A stretch of DNA of 64,000 nucleotides, taken from Pedobacter sp. R20-19 (GTDB lineage: Bacteria; Bacteroidota; Bacteroidia; Sphingobacteriales; Sphingobacteriaceae). Every line of letters begins with the position of its first letter. The stretch's first letter is position 1. Shown here in pieces: positions 52,972 to 61,018 of this stretch. The position numbers and the translations under genes were made by a program. Under the pieces are notes generated by a model. The model saw nothing but the letters and a program-made list of their open reading frames with translations. It was not told the DNA's origin and made no database searches. The stretch lies in NCBI RefSeq assembly GCF_000708265.2, contig NZ_JCKI01000005.1, forward strand, positions 455,838 to 519,837, read 5' to 3'.

Positions 52972-53325
52972 TTATGCAGAGAAGCTTGTTCCGCAACCAC
53001 AAGTACTGGTTGCATTAGGATTTACAAAAGTGAAACCGCGGGAATTTAAACCATCCTGCCAGTCTATCATCATCCCCATCAGGTACATCTGGTGCGCTTT
53101 ATTCATGAAAACTTTAATGCCGTCAATAAAAAACTCCTGGTCTCCTTCTTTTTTCTGGTCAAAGCCTAAAATATAGTTCATTCCAGCGCAACCACCTCCT
53201 TCAACGCCTACACGTAAACCATAATCTTCTCCAATCTCCTGCTGATCTTTTAATTTATATAGTTCTTTAGATGCTCCCTCAGAGAAAGTAACCGGTGCAA
53301 ATGTGGTATCAACTGTTGTGCTCAT
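52972..53325 (-). CDS. HesB/IscA family iron-sulfur cluster assembly protein
   Basis: A 117-residue A-type carrier. The three conserved cysteines are C46 (GGGCAGMNY), C109 and C111 (STCGCGTSF). GGGCAG and the C-terminal CGCG are diagnostic. It carries or delivers Fe-S clusters to target enzymes such as IspH or RlmD. No suf/isc genes are next to it. The short terminator at 52911 ends its transcript before the MacB-like gene, so the two are likely separate units. Confidence 0.94.
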   Translation of the reverse strand: MSTTVDTTFAPVTFSEGASKELYKLKDQQEIGEDYGLRVGVEGGGCAGMNYILGFDQKKEGDQEFFIDGIKVFMNKAHQMYLMGMMIDWQDGLNSRGFTFVNPNATSTCGCGTSFSA

Positions 53326-53418
53326 GTCTATTTAAATTTTATCTATCACAAATATAAATAATAATGTACATTTTTGCTTTCAGCGGTTCGTTAAAATTAC
53401 CGTAATTAAACAATACCC

Positions 53419-53949
53419 ATGAATAGTCAACAGATTTTAACTGATATCGTTATATTATTTGCAGGCATTTTTATTGCCTTGATGGCGGTATATTATATTT
53501 TGAAAAATGATATACAGCGGTTTTTTAATTTAAAAGAAGTAGAACTAAATAAAGAAAGCAGGTCACATCTTCTGCCATTGCGTTTACAGGCACATGAACG
53601 ATTGATTATTTTTACTGATCGTATTAATCCAGCCAACTTACTGGTGCGTTTACATCAACAAGGGATTGGCATTTCTACACTTCAAGCTGGCATACTAAAC
53701 GAAGTGAAATCTGAATACCAACATAATATTACACAACAACTGTATGTAGATAGTGTTACCTGGAATGTTGTTCGGAAATTAAAAGATGATACCATTGGAA
53801 TGATTAATAATGCCGTTAGTGGTTTGCCTGTAGATGCAAATGGGATAGAATTAAGCAAAGCAATTTTAACGCATATGGCAAGTATTGATGAAAATCCTTA
53901 TGATTTAACGATTGAATTAATTAAAAAAGATATTCAAAAAATGTTCTAG
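53419..53949 (+). CDS. Single-span membrane protein of unknown function (DUF7935-like)
   Basis: A 176-residue protein: an N-terminal transmembrane helix (IVILFAGIFIALMAVYYIL, about 9-28), then a soluble helical domain (ESRSHLLPLRLQAHERLIIF, NPANLLVRLHQ, NEVKSEYQHNITQQLYVD). Resembles the DUF7935 proteins common in Bacteroidota. Probably an inner-membrane protein with a cytoplasmic domain. Upstream and downstream gaps suggest it is alone. Confidence 0.78.
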   Translation: MNSQQILTDIVILFAGIFIALMAVYYILKNDIQRFFNLKEVELNKESRSHLLPLRLQAHERLIIFTDRINPANLLVRLHQQGIGISTLQAGILNEVKSEYQHNITQQLYVDSVTWNVVRKLKDDTIGMINNAVSGLPVDANGIELSKAILTHMASIDENPYDLTIELIKKDIQKMF

Positions 53950-54178
53950 CCGAGAAGATGTAGTTAGTTGAGAAGTTGCATGGTAATCGAATATTCAGCA
54001 ATTATTTCATAAGGTGTTAAGGATGGTGTTTATAACTGAACAATCAGCCTGTTAATAAACAATATCAGATAGATGTTTAATATTTATTTTGAGCTGGTTA
54101 ATCAAGAAGATATTTTAAGGATATTTAGTGCAAATTAAATAATCAAATCAAACACATCAATAGGTCTGAACTGTTGTT
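53950..54178. other. Intergenic stretch, no gene seen
   Basis: AT-rich DNA between 53949 and the tandem repeat. It holds only short quasi-repeats (GTTAGTTGAGAAGTTGCATG near 53960) and no ORF of note or recognisable RNA. Confidence 0.5.
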
Positions 54179-54239
54179 CACCTAACCACCTAACCACCTA
54201 ACCACCTAACCACCTAACCACCTAACCACCTAACCACCT
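54179..54239. repeat. Tandem octamer repeat (CACCTAAC)n
   Basis: Seven perfect copies of CACCTAAC (54179-54234) followed by a partial CACCT. It ends 15 bp before the mutase ATG at 54255, so it forms the leader or promoter region. Copy number could vary by slippage. Confidence 0.95.
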
Positions 54240-54254
54240 TTTCAACTTCCCGCT

Positions 54255-55796
54255 ATGAAACATACCACCACCTCCGGAATCGAAATTAAAGAACTTTATC
54301 TTTCTGCTAAGCCCATGGAAGAAAAACCTGGCGAATTTCCGTTTACCAGAGGTATTCAGAAGGATATGTATCGCGGGCGCTTATGGACGATGAGGCAGTA
54401 CGCAGGTTTTTCTACCGCCGAAGAATCTAATAAAAGATACCATTATTTACTGGCGCAAGGAACAACAGGTTTATCGGTAGCGTTTGATTTGCCTACGCAG
54501 ATTGGTTATGATTCTGATCATGAAATGGCTGATGGCGAAGTAGGCAAGGTTGGTGTGGCTATTGATTCATTAAAAGATATGGAGATTCTTTTTGCTGGCA
54601 TTCAACTGAAAGATATTACCACATCCATGACGATAAATGCTACTGCATCTATTTTACTGGCGATGTATATTGCTTTGGCAAAAAAACAAGGCGCAGATTT
54701 GAAGCAAATTTCAGGAACTATTCAGAACGATATTTTGAAAGAATATGCTGCAAGAGGAACATACATTTATCCGCCCAAGCCCTCTATGCGATTGATCACT
54801 GATATTTTTGAATTCTGCAGTCAGGAAGTCCCAAAATGGAATACCATTTCCATTTCTGGTTATCATATTCGAGAAGCAGGTTCCAATGCCGTACAAGAGC
54901 TTGCTTTTACACTCGCGAATGGAAAAACCTATCTTAAGGCTGCTATTGATAAAGGTTTGGATATCAATGTTTTTTCAAAACGGCTTTCATTTTTCTTTAA
55001 TTGCCACAACAACTTTTTTGAGGAAATAGCAAAATTCCGGGCTGCCAGGAGGATGTGGTCGAAGATTACTAAAGATCTAGGTGCTACTGATGAAAAGGCA
55101 CAAATGTTGCGTTTTCATACTCAAACAGGAGGTTCCACATTAACTGCACAGCAACCGCTCAATAATGTGATCAGGGTAACAAATCAGGCTATGGCAGCTG
55201 TTTTAGGCGGAACACAATCCTTACATACTAATGGTTATGATGAGGCCCTTTCTTTGCCAACAGAGGCTGCAGCGAAAATAGCCTTACGTACCCAACAAAT
55301 TATAGGTTTTGAAAGTGGTGTTACCGATACGGTAGACCCATTGGCTGGTTCTTTTTTTATAGAAAATTTAACTGATGAAGTAGAAGCAGCAGCCTGGAGA
55401 TATATTGATAAAATTGATGCCATGGGTGGATCAGTTCATGCCATTGAAAGTGATTATATGCAAAATGAAATTGCTCATGCCGCTTATGAATATCAGAAAG
55501 AAATCGAAACTGGTGAGCGAATCTCGGTTGGAGTTAATATGTTTACACAGCCTGAAGAAGGCATAACAGAAGTATTCCATATTGATGAATCCATCAGAAA
55601 ACTTCAATCGGATAAATTAATTCATCTAAAAAGCACTCGTGATTATATTGCTGTAGAAAAGGCATTGAAATTATTAGAGGAAGGTGCAAATGGAAGTGCT
55701 AATCTTATGCCGCTAATTATTGATGCAGTAGAAAAATACGCCACCTTAGGAGAGATTGCAGACGTGATGCGCAAAACTTTCGGTGAATATAGGTAG
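54255..55796 (+). CDS. Methylmalonyl-CoA mutase large-subunit-type protein (catalytic domain only)
   Basis: A 513-residue acyl-CoA mutase TIM-barrel domain. Start motif [18 protein letters not shown], with Y49 corresponding to the active-site Tyr of methylmalonyl-CoA mutases. The [27 protein letters not shown], and [15 protein letters not shown] motifs follow. It lacks the C-terminal B12-binding domain (no DxHxxG), so it needs a separate small subunit, which is not in the neighbouring 1.5 kb. Related mutases (isobutyryl- or 2-hydroxyisobutyryl-CoA) are possible. Preceded by the octamer repeat. Confidence 0.9.
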   Translation: MKHTTTSGIEIKELYLSAKPMEEKPGEFPFTRGIQKDMYRGRLWTMRQYAGFSTAEESNKRYHYLLAQGTTGLSVAFDLPTQIGYDSDHEMADGEVGKVGVAIDSLKDMEILFAGIQLKDITTSMTINATASILLAMYIALAKKQGADLKQISGTIQNDILKEYAARGTYIYPPKPSMRLITDIFEFCSQEVPKWNTISISGYHIREAGSNAVQELAFTLANGKTYLKAAIDKGLDINVFSKRLSFFFNCHNNFFEEIAKFRAARRMWSKITKDLGATDEKAQMLRFHTQTGGSTLTAQQPLNNVIRVTNQAMAAVLGGTQSLHTNGYDEALSLPTEAAAKIALRTQQIIGFESGVTDTVDPLAGSFFIENLTDEVEAAAWRYIDKIDAMGGSVHAIESDYMQNEIAHAAYEYQKEIETGERISVGVNMFTQPEEGITEVFHIDESIRKLQSDKLIHLKSTRDYIAVEKALKLLEEGANGSANLMPLIIDAVEKYATLGEIADVMRKTFGEYR

Positions 55797-56047
55797 TCGT
55801 AAGATAAAATATTTTGAAGCAAACAGATTATCCTGACACAAAACTTTATTGAGATTAAAGTTCAATAAGCATGAATAAACGCACGCTACTATTGATCGTA
55901 AATTTAGCGTCTTAATAATCAGTGAATTGAGTTTTTTGACCAATAAAATCTACAAATTATATGATAATTGAAAATAGAATGGCTTGGATTTTGCGCAATG
56001 CGAATCAGCTTGATGAAATGAAAATATCATATGCATTAAGATAAAAA

Positions 56048-56056
56048 TGTGGATAA
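56048..56056 (-). promoter_or_regulatory. DnaA box (perfect)
   Basis: TGTGGATAA is the exact complement of the consensus TTATCCACA. Confidence 0.7.
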
Positions 56057-56073
56057 TGTATGTTAGTAAATAG

Positions 56074-56082
56074 TTATCAACA
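56074..56082 (+). promoter_or_regulatory. DnaA box (one mismatch)
   Basis: TTATCAACA, one change from TTATCCACA, 17 bp after the previous box and in opposite orientation. Confidence 0.55.
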
Positions 56083-56157
56083 TAAAAAATTGAGGTTAAC
56101 TAGGCTAGGGTATTACCTTTCAGTAGGTTACGATTTATTTGAAATTTTTGTTTAAAA

Positions 56158-56166
56158 TGTTGATAA
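56158..56166 (-). promoter_or_regulatory. DnaA box (one mismatch)
   Basis: TGTTGATAA, the complement of TTATCAACA, 84 bp before the dnaA ATG. Confidence 0.5.
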
Positions 56167-56249
56167 TTTTCTCAATATTCGTAGTCCCGAAACGGACCAT
56201 CCAGTATAGTCGAAATGGCACTGGAAATCAATAAATTATAGAAATCGCA

Positions 56250-57680
56250 ATGGAAAAAACTTGTACTGAAGTGTGGAAGAACTGTCTTCAAATTATTAAG
56301 GATAACATCCCGACCCAAAGTTTCAAAACTTGGTTCGAGCCTATAACAGCCCTTAAGTTAGAAGGTAAGGTTTTAACCATACAAGTGCCAAGTTTGTTCT
56401 TTTACGAATGGCTTGAAGAACACTATGTAGGCTTGCTACGTAAGACTGTAAAAAAACAACTTGGAGATGATGGCAGGTTAGAATATAATATCGTGGTTGA
56501 TAAATCATCAAATAGCGGTAATCCATATACGACAAACATGCCCTCAAATGGAAACGGAGCAGAGGCCAAGGTACAGTCTATGCCAATCCCTGTTTCAATT
56601 AATAAGGATATTAAAAATCCATTTATTATTCCTGGATTAAAGAAACTAAACGTTGACCCTCAATTAAACGCTAACTACACTTTTGAAAATTATATTGAAG
56701 GTGATTGTAACCGTTTAGCCCGCTCAGCAGGTTACGCTGTAGCTGCTAAACCAGGTGGTACATCATTTAACCCCTTAATGATTTATGGCGGCGTAGGTTT
56801 AGGTAAAACTCACCTTGCGCAGGCAATTGGTAATGAAATTAAACGCAGCATGCCAGATAAACTGGTAATTTATGTAAGCTGTGAAAAATTCTGCCAGCAG
56901 TTTGTAGACTCGTTAAAGAATAATACTATTAATGACTTCGTTAACTTTTACCAGGCGATGGATGTGATCATTATGGATGATGTACATAACTTTGCGGGTA
57001 AAGAAAAAACACAGGATATTTTCTTCCACATCTTTAACCATTTGCATCAATCAGGCAAGCAGGTTATCTTAACTTCTGATAAAGCACCTAAAGATTTAGC
57101 TGGTTTAGAAGAACGTTTATTAAGTCGTTTTAAATGGGGCTTATCTGCAGATTTACAAATTCCTGATCTGGAGACGCGTATCGCAATCTTAAGGAAGAAA
57201 ATGTATGCTGATGGTATTGAACTACCTGGTGAAGTAGTAGAATACGTAGCGCATAATATTGATAACAATGTTCGTGAATTAGAAGGCGCAATGGTTTCTT
57301 TACTGGCACAGGCAACTTTAAATAAGAAAGAGATCGATTTAGCGTTAGCTAAGCAGATGTTAAAGAATTTTATTAAAAATACGACGAAAGAAATTTCGAT
57401 GGAATATATTCAGAAGTTGGTATGTGAGTATTTTGAAGTTCCGGTTGATATGGTTAAATCTCAAACCCGTAAACGTGAAATTGTACAGGCACGCCAAATT
57501 TCCATGTATCTTTCTAAAAGCCATACTAAATCTTCATTAAAAACTATTGGTGCCTTTTTTGGTGGTCGTGATCACAGTACAGTAATCTATGCTTGTCAAA
57601 CTGTAGAAGATCTGATTGATACAGACAAGAAATTTAAAGCCTACGTACACGATATTCAAAAGAAATTAAAAATGAGCTAA
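56250..57680 (+). CDS. dnaA: Chromosomal replication initiator DnaA
   Basis: A 476-residue DnaA. Domain I (about 1-80) has SFKTWFEPITALKLEG; the linker is Asn/Gly-rich. The AAA+ domain has Walker A GGVGLGKTHLAQA (about residue 178 on), Walker B VIIMDDVHNFAGK, sensor 1 VILTSDKAP, and the arginine-finger region LLSRFKWG. Domain IV ends with the DnaA signature GGRDHSTVIYACQTVEDL. It unwinds oriC and loads helicase; DnaA boxes upstream suggest autoregulation. A strong terminator follows at 57751. Confidence 0.98.
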   Translation: MEKTCTEVWKNCLQIIKDNIPTQSFKTWFEPITALKLEGKVLTIQVPSLFFYEWLEEHYVGLLRKTVKKQLGDDGRLEYNIVVDKSSNSGNPYTTNMPSNGNGAEAKVQSMPIPVSINKDIKNPFIIPGLKKLNVDPQLNANYTFENYIEGDCNRLARSAGYAVAAKPGGTSFNPLMIYGGVGLGKTHLAQAIGNEIKRSMPDKLVIYVSCEKFCQQFVDSLKNNTINDFVNFYQAMDVIIMDDVHNFAGKEKTQDIFFHIFNHLHQSGKQVILTSDKAPKDLAGLEERLLSRFKWGLSADLQIPDLETRIAILRKKMYADGIELPGEVVEYVAHNIDNNVRELEGAMVSLLAQATLNKKEIDLALAKQMLKNFIKNTTKEISMEYIQKLVCEYFEVPVDMVKSQTRKREIVQARQISMYLSKSHTKSSLKTIGAFFGGRDHSTVIYACQTVEDLIDTDKKFKAYVHDIQKKLKMS

Positions 57681-57750
57681 AAAAGGTTCAAAATAGAAGA
57701 CCTAGGATTTAAGATTTAAATCTTTGTTATCTATTATGATTCCTGAAAAT

Positions 57751-57790
57751 AAAAAAGTCCTGATTTGAATTTTCAAATCAGGACTTTTTT
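57751..57790. terminator. Strong bidirectional terminator between dnaA and the NUDIX gene
   Basis: AAAAAAGTCCTGATTTGA (57751-57768) pairs with TCAAATCAGGACTTTTTT (57773-57790), 18 bp, loop 4. A and T flanks on both sides allow either strand to terminate. Confidence 0.93.
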
Positions 57791-57856
57791 GTTTAAATAT
57801 TTCAAGCAGTTGACTAGGCTTTTCTAAAATGTCTGAGTTAGTAAATCATTAGAAAG

Positions 57857-58417
57857 CTAATGATATTGCATCTTTTCAATTTCAGCTAAACCATAATGTA
57901 ATGCAGCCACATGAATACATTGGGCAATTTTATTTTCCTTGAGCAATTGTTTTACCTCATCAATGGTGTACTCTTCCACATTCAAAATTTCATGCTCATC
58001 CAAATGTTGCTCATGGGTTTTAGTTCCGCCAGTAAGTAAATAAGTAAAGGTTTTGTTATTTGCCGTAGCGGGATTTGGATAAAGTTCTGCCACGAGTTTA
58101 CAGGTTTTGAAAGTATAACCTGTTTCTTCCATTAACTCCCTTTTAACACCAGCTTCCGGCCCTTCATCGCCATCTATTACGCCACCCGGAACTTCAAGTG
58201 ATACAATGTCTGCGCCATGGCGATATTGCCGCACCATAATCATTTTCCCTTCTTCAGTCAAAGCAATAGCAGTGGCCCAGTCGGGATATTCCAGAACAAA
58301 ATAATCATCCTTAATCGTTCCGTTTGGTAGTCGCACCTCATCTACCCGTAATGTTGCCCACTTCTCTCTCACTAAATATTTAGAGGCAAGTTTTTGCCAC
58401 TTTTCAATTCTGGTCAT
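57857..58417 (-). CDS. NUDIX hydrolase (ADP-ribose pyrophosphatase-like)
   Basis: A 186-residue protein. Nudix box at residues 79-101: G-x5-E-x7-RELMEETGY, exactly placed. The preceding VRQYRHGADIVSLEVPGG matches the ADP-ribose pyrophosphatase branch (NudF/YffH-type). It likely cleaves ADP-ribose or other nucleoside diphosphate-linked compounds. The next gene upstream on the same strand is 22 bp away. Confidence 0.93.
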   Translation of the reverse strand: MTRIEKWQKLASKYLVREKWATLRVDEVRLPNGTIKDDYFVLEYPDWATAIALTEEGKMIMVRQYRHGADIVSLEVPGGVIDGDEGPEAGVKRELMEETGYTFKTCKLVAELYPNPATANNKTFTYLLTGGTKTHEQHLDEHEILNVEEYTIDEVKQLLKENKIAQCIHVAALHYGLAEIEKMQYH

Positions 58418-58439
58418 AAATGTTATTCAAAATTCTAAA

Positions 58440-58826
58440 TCAGATGTATTGCTGTATCGTTTTTTGGCGATGTAAATTAACCAAATGTACAATCTTGTGC
58501 TCATCTGCTAAATACTGATAAACCAGATTCAGTTTTGGCGCAATACTCTGGTTTCTTTCGGTACTAATTCCAAGTTCGTAATAAAGAAACTCACTCAAAG
58601 AATCTAATTTCTCGGGTGGAAAATTGCATTTCTGCAGCCAGGTTTTGAAAGTAGTGAGGTCATCGCTTTCCAATATATCAACTGGCAGGGTAAAACCATT
58701 CTCCATCGTATTGTTAAATATCTCTTGGGCATCCTTTAATTTGCCTTCCAGTTTTAAGCCCATTATGCGAGCTAAAACCTCAGCAAGCTTCTGGATTTCT
58801 GTTGTGATTAAATCTTTTCTATACAT
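58440..58826 (-). CDS. Small helical protein (DUF6483-like N-terminus)
   Basis: A 128-residue soluble helical protein. The N-terminus MYRKDLITTEIQKLAEVLARIMG followed by LEGKLKDAQEIF resembles the DUF6483 family, but the match is by eye. No motifs or membrane segments. It is upstream of the NUDIX gene with a 22-bp gap, so probably co-transcribed. Confidence 0.7.
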   Translation of the reverse strand: MYRKDLITTEIQKLAEVLARIMGLKLEGKLKDAQEIFNNTMENGFTLPVDILESDDLTTFKTWLQKCNFPPEKLDSLSEFLYYELGISTERNQSIAPKLNLVYQYLADEHKIVHLVNLHRQKTIQQYI

Positions 58827-58898
58827 TATATGGTCATGTTTTATTTAAAGTTAAATGCACTTGTAAGATAAAAAGCGTTTAACATCCCAACCTAAAGC

Positions 58899-59681
58899 CT
58901 ACCAGCTTCCGCTAGATCCACCACCACCGAAACTGCCTCCTCCAAAGCCACCAAATCCACCACCAGAAGATCCTCCGCCAAAACCGCCGCTGCCCCAGCC
59001 ACTGTTTCCACCTCTACCGCCGCCACTTCCAAAAAGCATACCCCAGAATAATGCATTTGATGCACCACGTCCACCAATTACACTTCCGCCACCACCACCG
59101 CCTTTACGTATGATAATGATGATTATGACAACAATAAAGATCACAATAGCGATACTTCCGATGCCACCTTTTTTTGAAGATGAAGCTTTAGGGCCATCAT
59201 TTTTATATTCTCCCTTGGTATATTTAATTATTGAGGTTGTACCCGCATCTAGTCCGGCATAATAATTTCCGGCTTTGAAATTTGGCTTAATATCATTATC
59301 TATAATACGTTTGGCATAAATATCAGGTAATGCACCTTCTACTCCATAACCAGTTTGAATAGAAATTTTTCTGTCGCCAACGGCCACAACGATCATGATA
59401 CCATTGTTTTTCCCACTTTGGCCAACACCCCATTTTCGGCCCAGTTCTACAGCATATTCATTAATATCATAATCACCGACCGATTTTAATATTGCAATTG
59501 CAATTTGTGTAGAAGAAGAATCATTAAAGGTAACAAGCTTGCTTTCCAGCATCTGCTTTTGATCAGCCGAAAGGACATTAGCATAATCATTAACCAATGT
59601 ATTGGGCTTTTCAGGAAAATCTTGTGCAAAACTAAAAGCAAATAAACAGCAGAATAACGATAAAAGGAATAATTTTTTCAT
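58899..59681 (-). CDS. TPM-domain protein with Gly-rich tail (YgcG-like)
   Basis: A 260-residue protein: signal peptide (MKKLFLLSLFCCLFAFSFAQ), then the TPM/Psb32 domain (about 25-150: LVNDYANVLSADQKQML, TQIAIAILKSVGDYDI, NNGIMIVVAVGDRKISIQTG). A transmembrane helix (SIAIVIFIVVIIIIIIRKGG) precedes a long Gly/Ser tail with FGGGSSGGG-type repeats. Phosphatase activity is reported for plant TPM homologues; the bacterial role is unclear. Third gene of the LemA-TPM-TPM run. Confidence 0.9.
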   Translation of the reverse strand: MKKLFLLSLFCCLFAFSFAQDFPEKPNTLVNDYANVLSADQKQMLESKLVTFNDSSSTQIAIAILKSVGDYDINEYAVELGRKWGVGQSGKNNGIMIVVAVGDRKISIQTGYGVEGALPDIYAKRIIDNDIKPNFKAGNYYAGLDAGTTSIIKYTKGEYKNDGPKASSSKKGGIGSIAIVIFIVVIIIIIIRKGGGGGGSVIGGRGASNALFWGMLFGSGGGRGGNSGWGSGGFGGGSSGGGFGGFGGGSFGGGGSSGSW

Positions 59682-59684
59682 TGT

Positions 59685-60128
59685 TTATTTATTTTCAGGT
59701 TTATCCATAAATACAATATCATTTGGCAATTCATTGATGTCTCCTTTTTGCGGAGGGAAGAATAAAGCTAATTTTTCTCCAGCCAATGCCACTCCTGCAA
59801 TAATGCCATCCGCCAGGTTACCTTTGGCAAAGTGAGCGGTCATGGCGATTTTAGTAGTCTCCCAAAAATCAGCAGGCACAACTTTATTAATCCCAGAATC
59901 ACCAATAATGGCAAATTTATGATCTGAATGAGCGAGATAGATCAGTACGCCGTTTCTTAAGGACGTTTTATCCATATCTAGTTTTGTAAAATATTCTATG
60001 GCTTTTTCGTATGGATCACCTTCACAATGTTTATCAATGGCAATTCTTAATTCACCCGAGGTTGCTTTCTCTGCATCAGAAATGGCCTGAGCAATTTTAT
60101 CTTGTTCAATATCTGAAAATAACGACAT
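59685..60128 (-). CDS. TPM-domain protein, short form
   Basis: A 147-residue TPM/Psb32-domain protein without signal peptide or tail: LFSDIEQDKIAQAISDAEKA, ATSGELRIAIDKHCEGDP, NGVLIYLAHSDHKFAIIGDS, INKVVPADFW and KGNLADGIIAGVALAGEKL. It is a paralogue of the gene 3 bp downstream. It likely sits in the cytoplasm or associates with a partner. It follows LemA by 83 bp, a gap holding a 13-bp hairpin. Confidence 0.88.
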   Translation of the reverse strand: MSLFSDIEQDKIAQAISDAEKATSGELRIAIDKHCEGDPYEKAIEYFTKLDMDKTSLRNGVLIYLAHSDHKFAIIGDSGINKVVPADFWETTKIAMTAHFAKGNLADGIIAGVALAGEKLALFFPPQKGDINELPNDIVFMDKPENK

Positions 60129-60151
60129 GATTCTATTTTAATTGAAGTAAA

Positions 60152-60192
60152 AAGGGTAGTGTGTATTTAGCAATTAAACACACACTACCCTT
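60152..60192 (-). terminator. 13-bp hairpin in the lemA-TPM gap, attenuator or terminator
   Basis: AAGGGTAGTGTGT (60152-60164) pairs with ACACACTACCCTT (60180-60192), loop 15. On the minus strand it is followed by TTTTACTTC. It lies inside the operon, so may reduce downstream expression. Confidence 0.6.
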
Positions 60193-60211
60193 AAATATTT
60201 TGGTTTTGATT

Positions 60212-60793
60212 TTAAAATTCTACTTTAGGTGCATCTTTTGCAGTAGCATCTGCTTCAAAGTACCCTTTAGGTTTAAAGCCAAACATACCTGAAGTTAAAT
60301 TTGTTGGGAATGATCTGATTTTTCCGTTATACTCCTGTACCGCATCATTGAAATCTTTTCTGGCAACTGTAATTCTGTTTTCAGTGCTTTCTAGCTGTGC
60401 TGATAAATCACTAAATTGCTGTGTTGCTCTTAATTCAGGATAAGCTTCAGTAATTGATAATAATTTACCCAATGCCTGACTTAATTGTCCTTGCGCTGCC
60501 TGGTATTTCTGAATGTTTTCTGGCGTTAAATCATCTGCATTCACCGTCATTTGTGTTGCTTTTGCACGGGCTTCAGTTACGGCAGTTAAAGTTCCTTGTT
60601 CAAATTTAGCCGCACCTTTAACTGTGCTAACCAGATTCGGAATTAAATCCGCTCTTCTCTGATATTGAGTTTGTACGGTTCCCCATTTTGATTTTACATT
60701 CTCGTCAAGCTTAACCATGCTGTTATATCCGCATGAACTTAAAGTAGTAACCGCAATTACAGCAGCTAAAATCCCAAATACTAATTTTTTCAT
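60212..60793 (-). CDS. lemA: LemA family lipoprotein-like protein
   Basis: A 193-residue protein. ATG at 60793 gives MKKLVFGILAAVIAVTTLSSC with a lipobox at Cys21; the upstream extension is hydrophilic and unlikely. LemA core: VKLDENVKSKWGTVQTQYQR, RADLIPNLVSTVKGAAKFE, EAYPELRATQQFSDLSAQLE, ENRITVARKDFNDAVQEYN. Residues before and after are helical as in LemA structures. LemA and YgcG-like TPM proteins commonly pair, matching the downstream genes. Function unknown. Confidence 0.93.
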   Translation of the reverse strand: MKKLVFGILAAVIAVTTLSSCGYNSMVKLDENVKSKWGTVQTQYQRRADLIPNLVSTVKGAAKFEQGTLTAVTEARAKATQMTVNADDLTPENIQKYQAAQGQLSQALGKLLSITEAYPELRATQQFSDLSAQLESTENRITVARKDFNDAVQEYNGKIRSFPTNLTSGMFGFKPKGYFEADATAKDAPKVEF

Positions 60794-60952
60794 TTTTATG
60801 GTTTTATCTTTTGTTGTCAACTGATTATATTTCAATTTACGAATGAGATTACAAAATCCGTTCCTTTGTTACAATTTAGGTGAAAAACATGACAAGTTGT
60901 ATGCAAAGTATGCGTTATTTACAATAATCGGCAAAGATTGCCAGTTGAAACC

Positions 60953-60986
60953 TTTGCTCAAATATTGGATTTTCTATTTATCTTTG
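60953..60986 (+). promoter_or_regulatory. TTTG / TAnnTTTG promoter for the FAD-dependent protein gene
   Basis: TTTG (60953-60956), 22-bp spacer, TATCTTTG (60979-60986), 32 bp before the ATG at 61019. It lies inside the longer open frame from 60938, so supports the shorter start. Confidence 0.7.
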
Positions 60987-61018
60987 TCTTAATTCAGGAT
61001 AAAAACCTGACAGTTTAC

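Larger units (their letters stand above)
55797..56249. other. AT-rich region upstream of dnaA; candidate oriC or dnaA control region
   Basis: 453 bp without a convincing gene. It holds three DnaA-box-like nonamers within 120 bp of each other and is very AT-rich, just before dnaA. Such a region often is oriC or the autoregulatory site, but in this phylum oriC need not sit at dnaA. Confidence 0.55.

Noticed and set aside
54179..54239. Possible CRISPR array
   Set aside because: The units are contiguous octamers with no spacers and no cas genes nearby.
55961..56044. 27-codon ORF upstream of dnaA
   Set aside because: Short, no start context, and it ends within the DnaA-box area.
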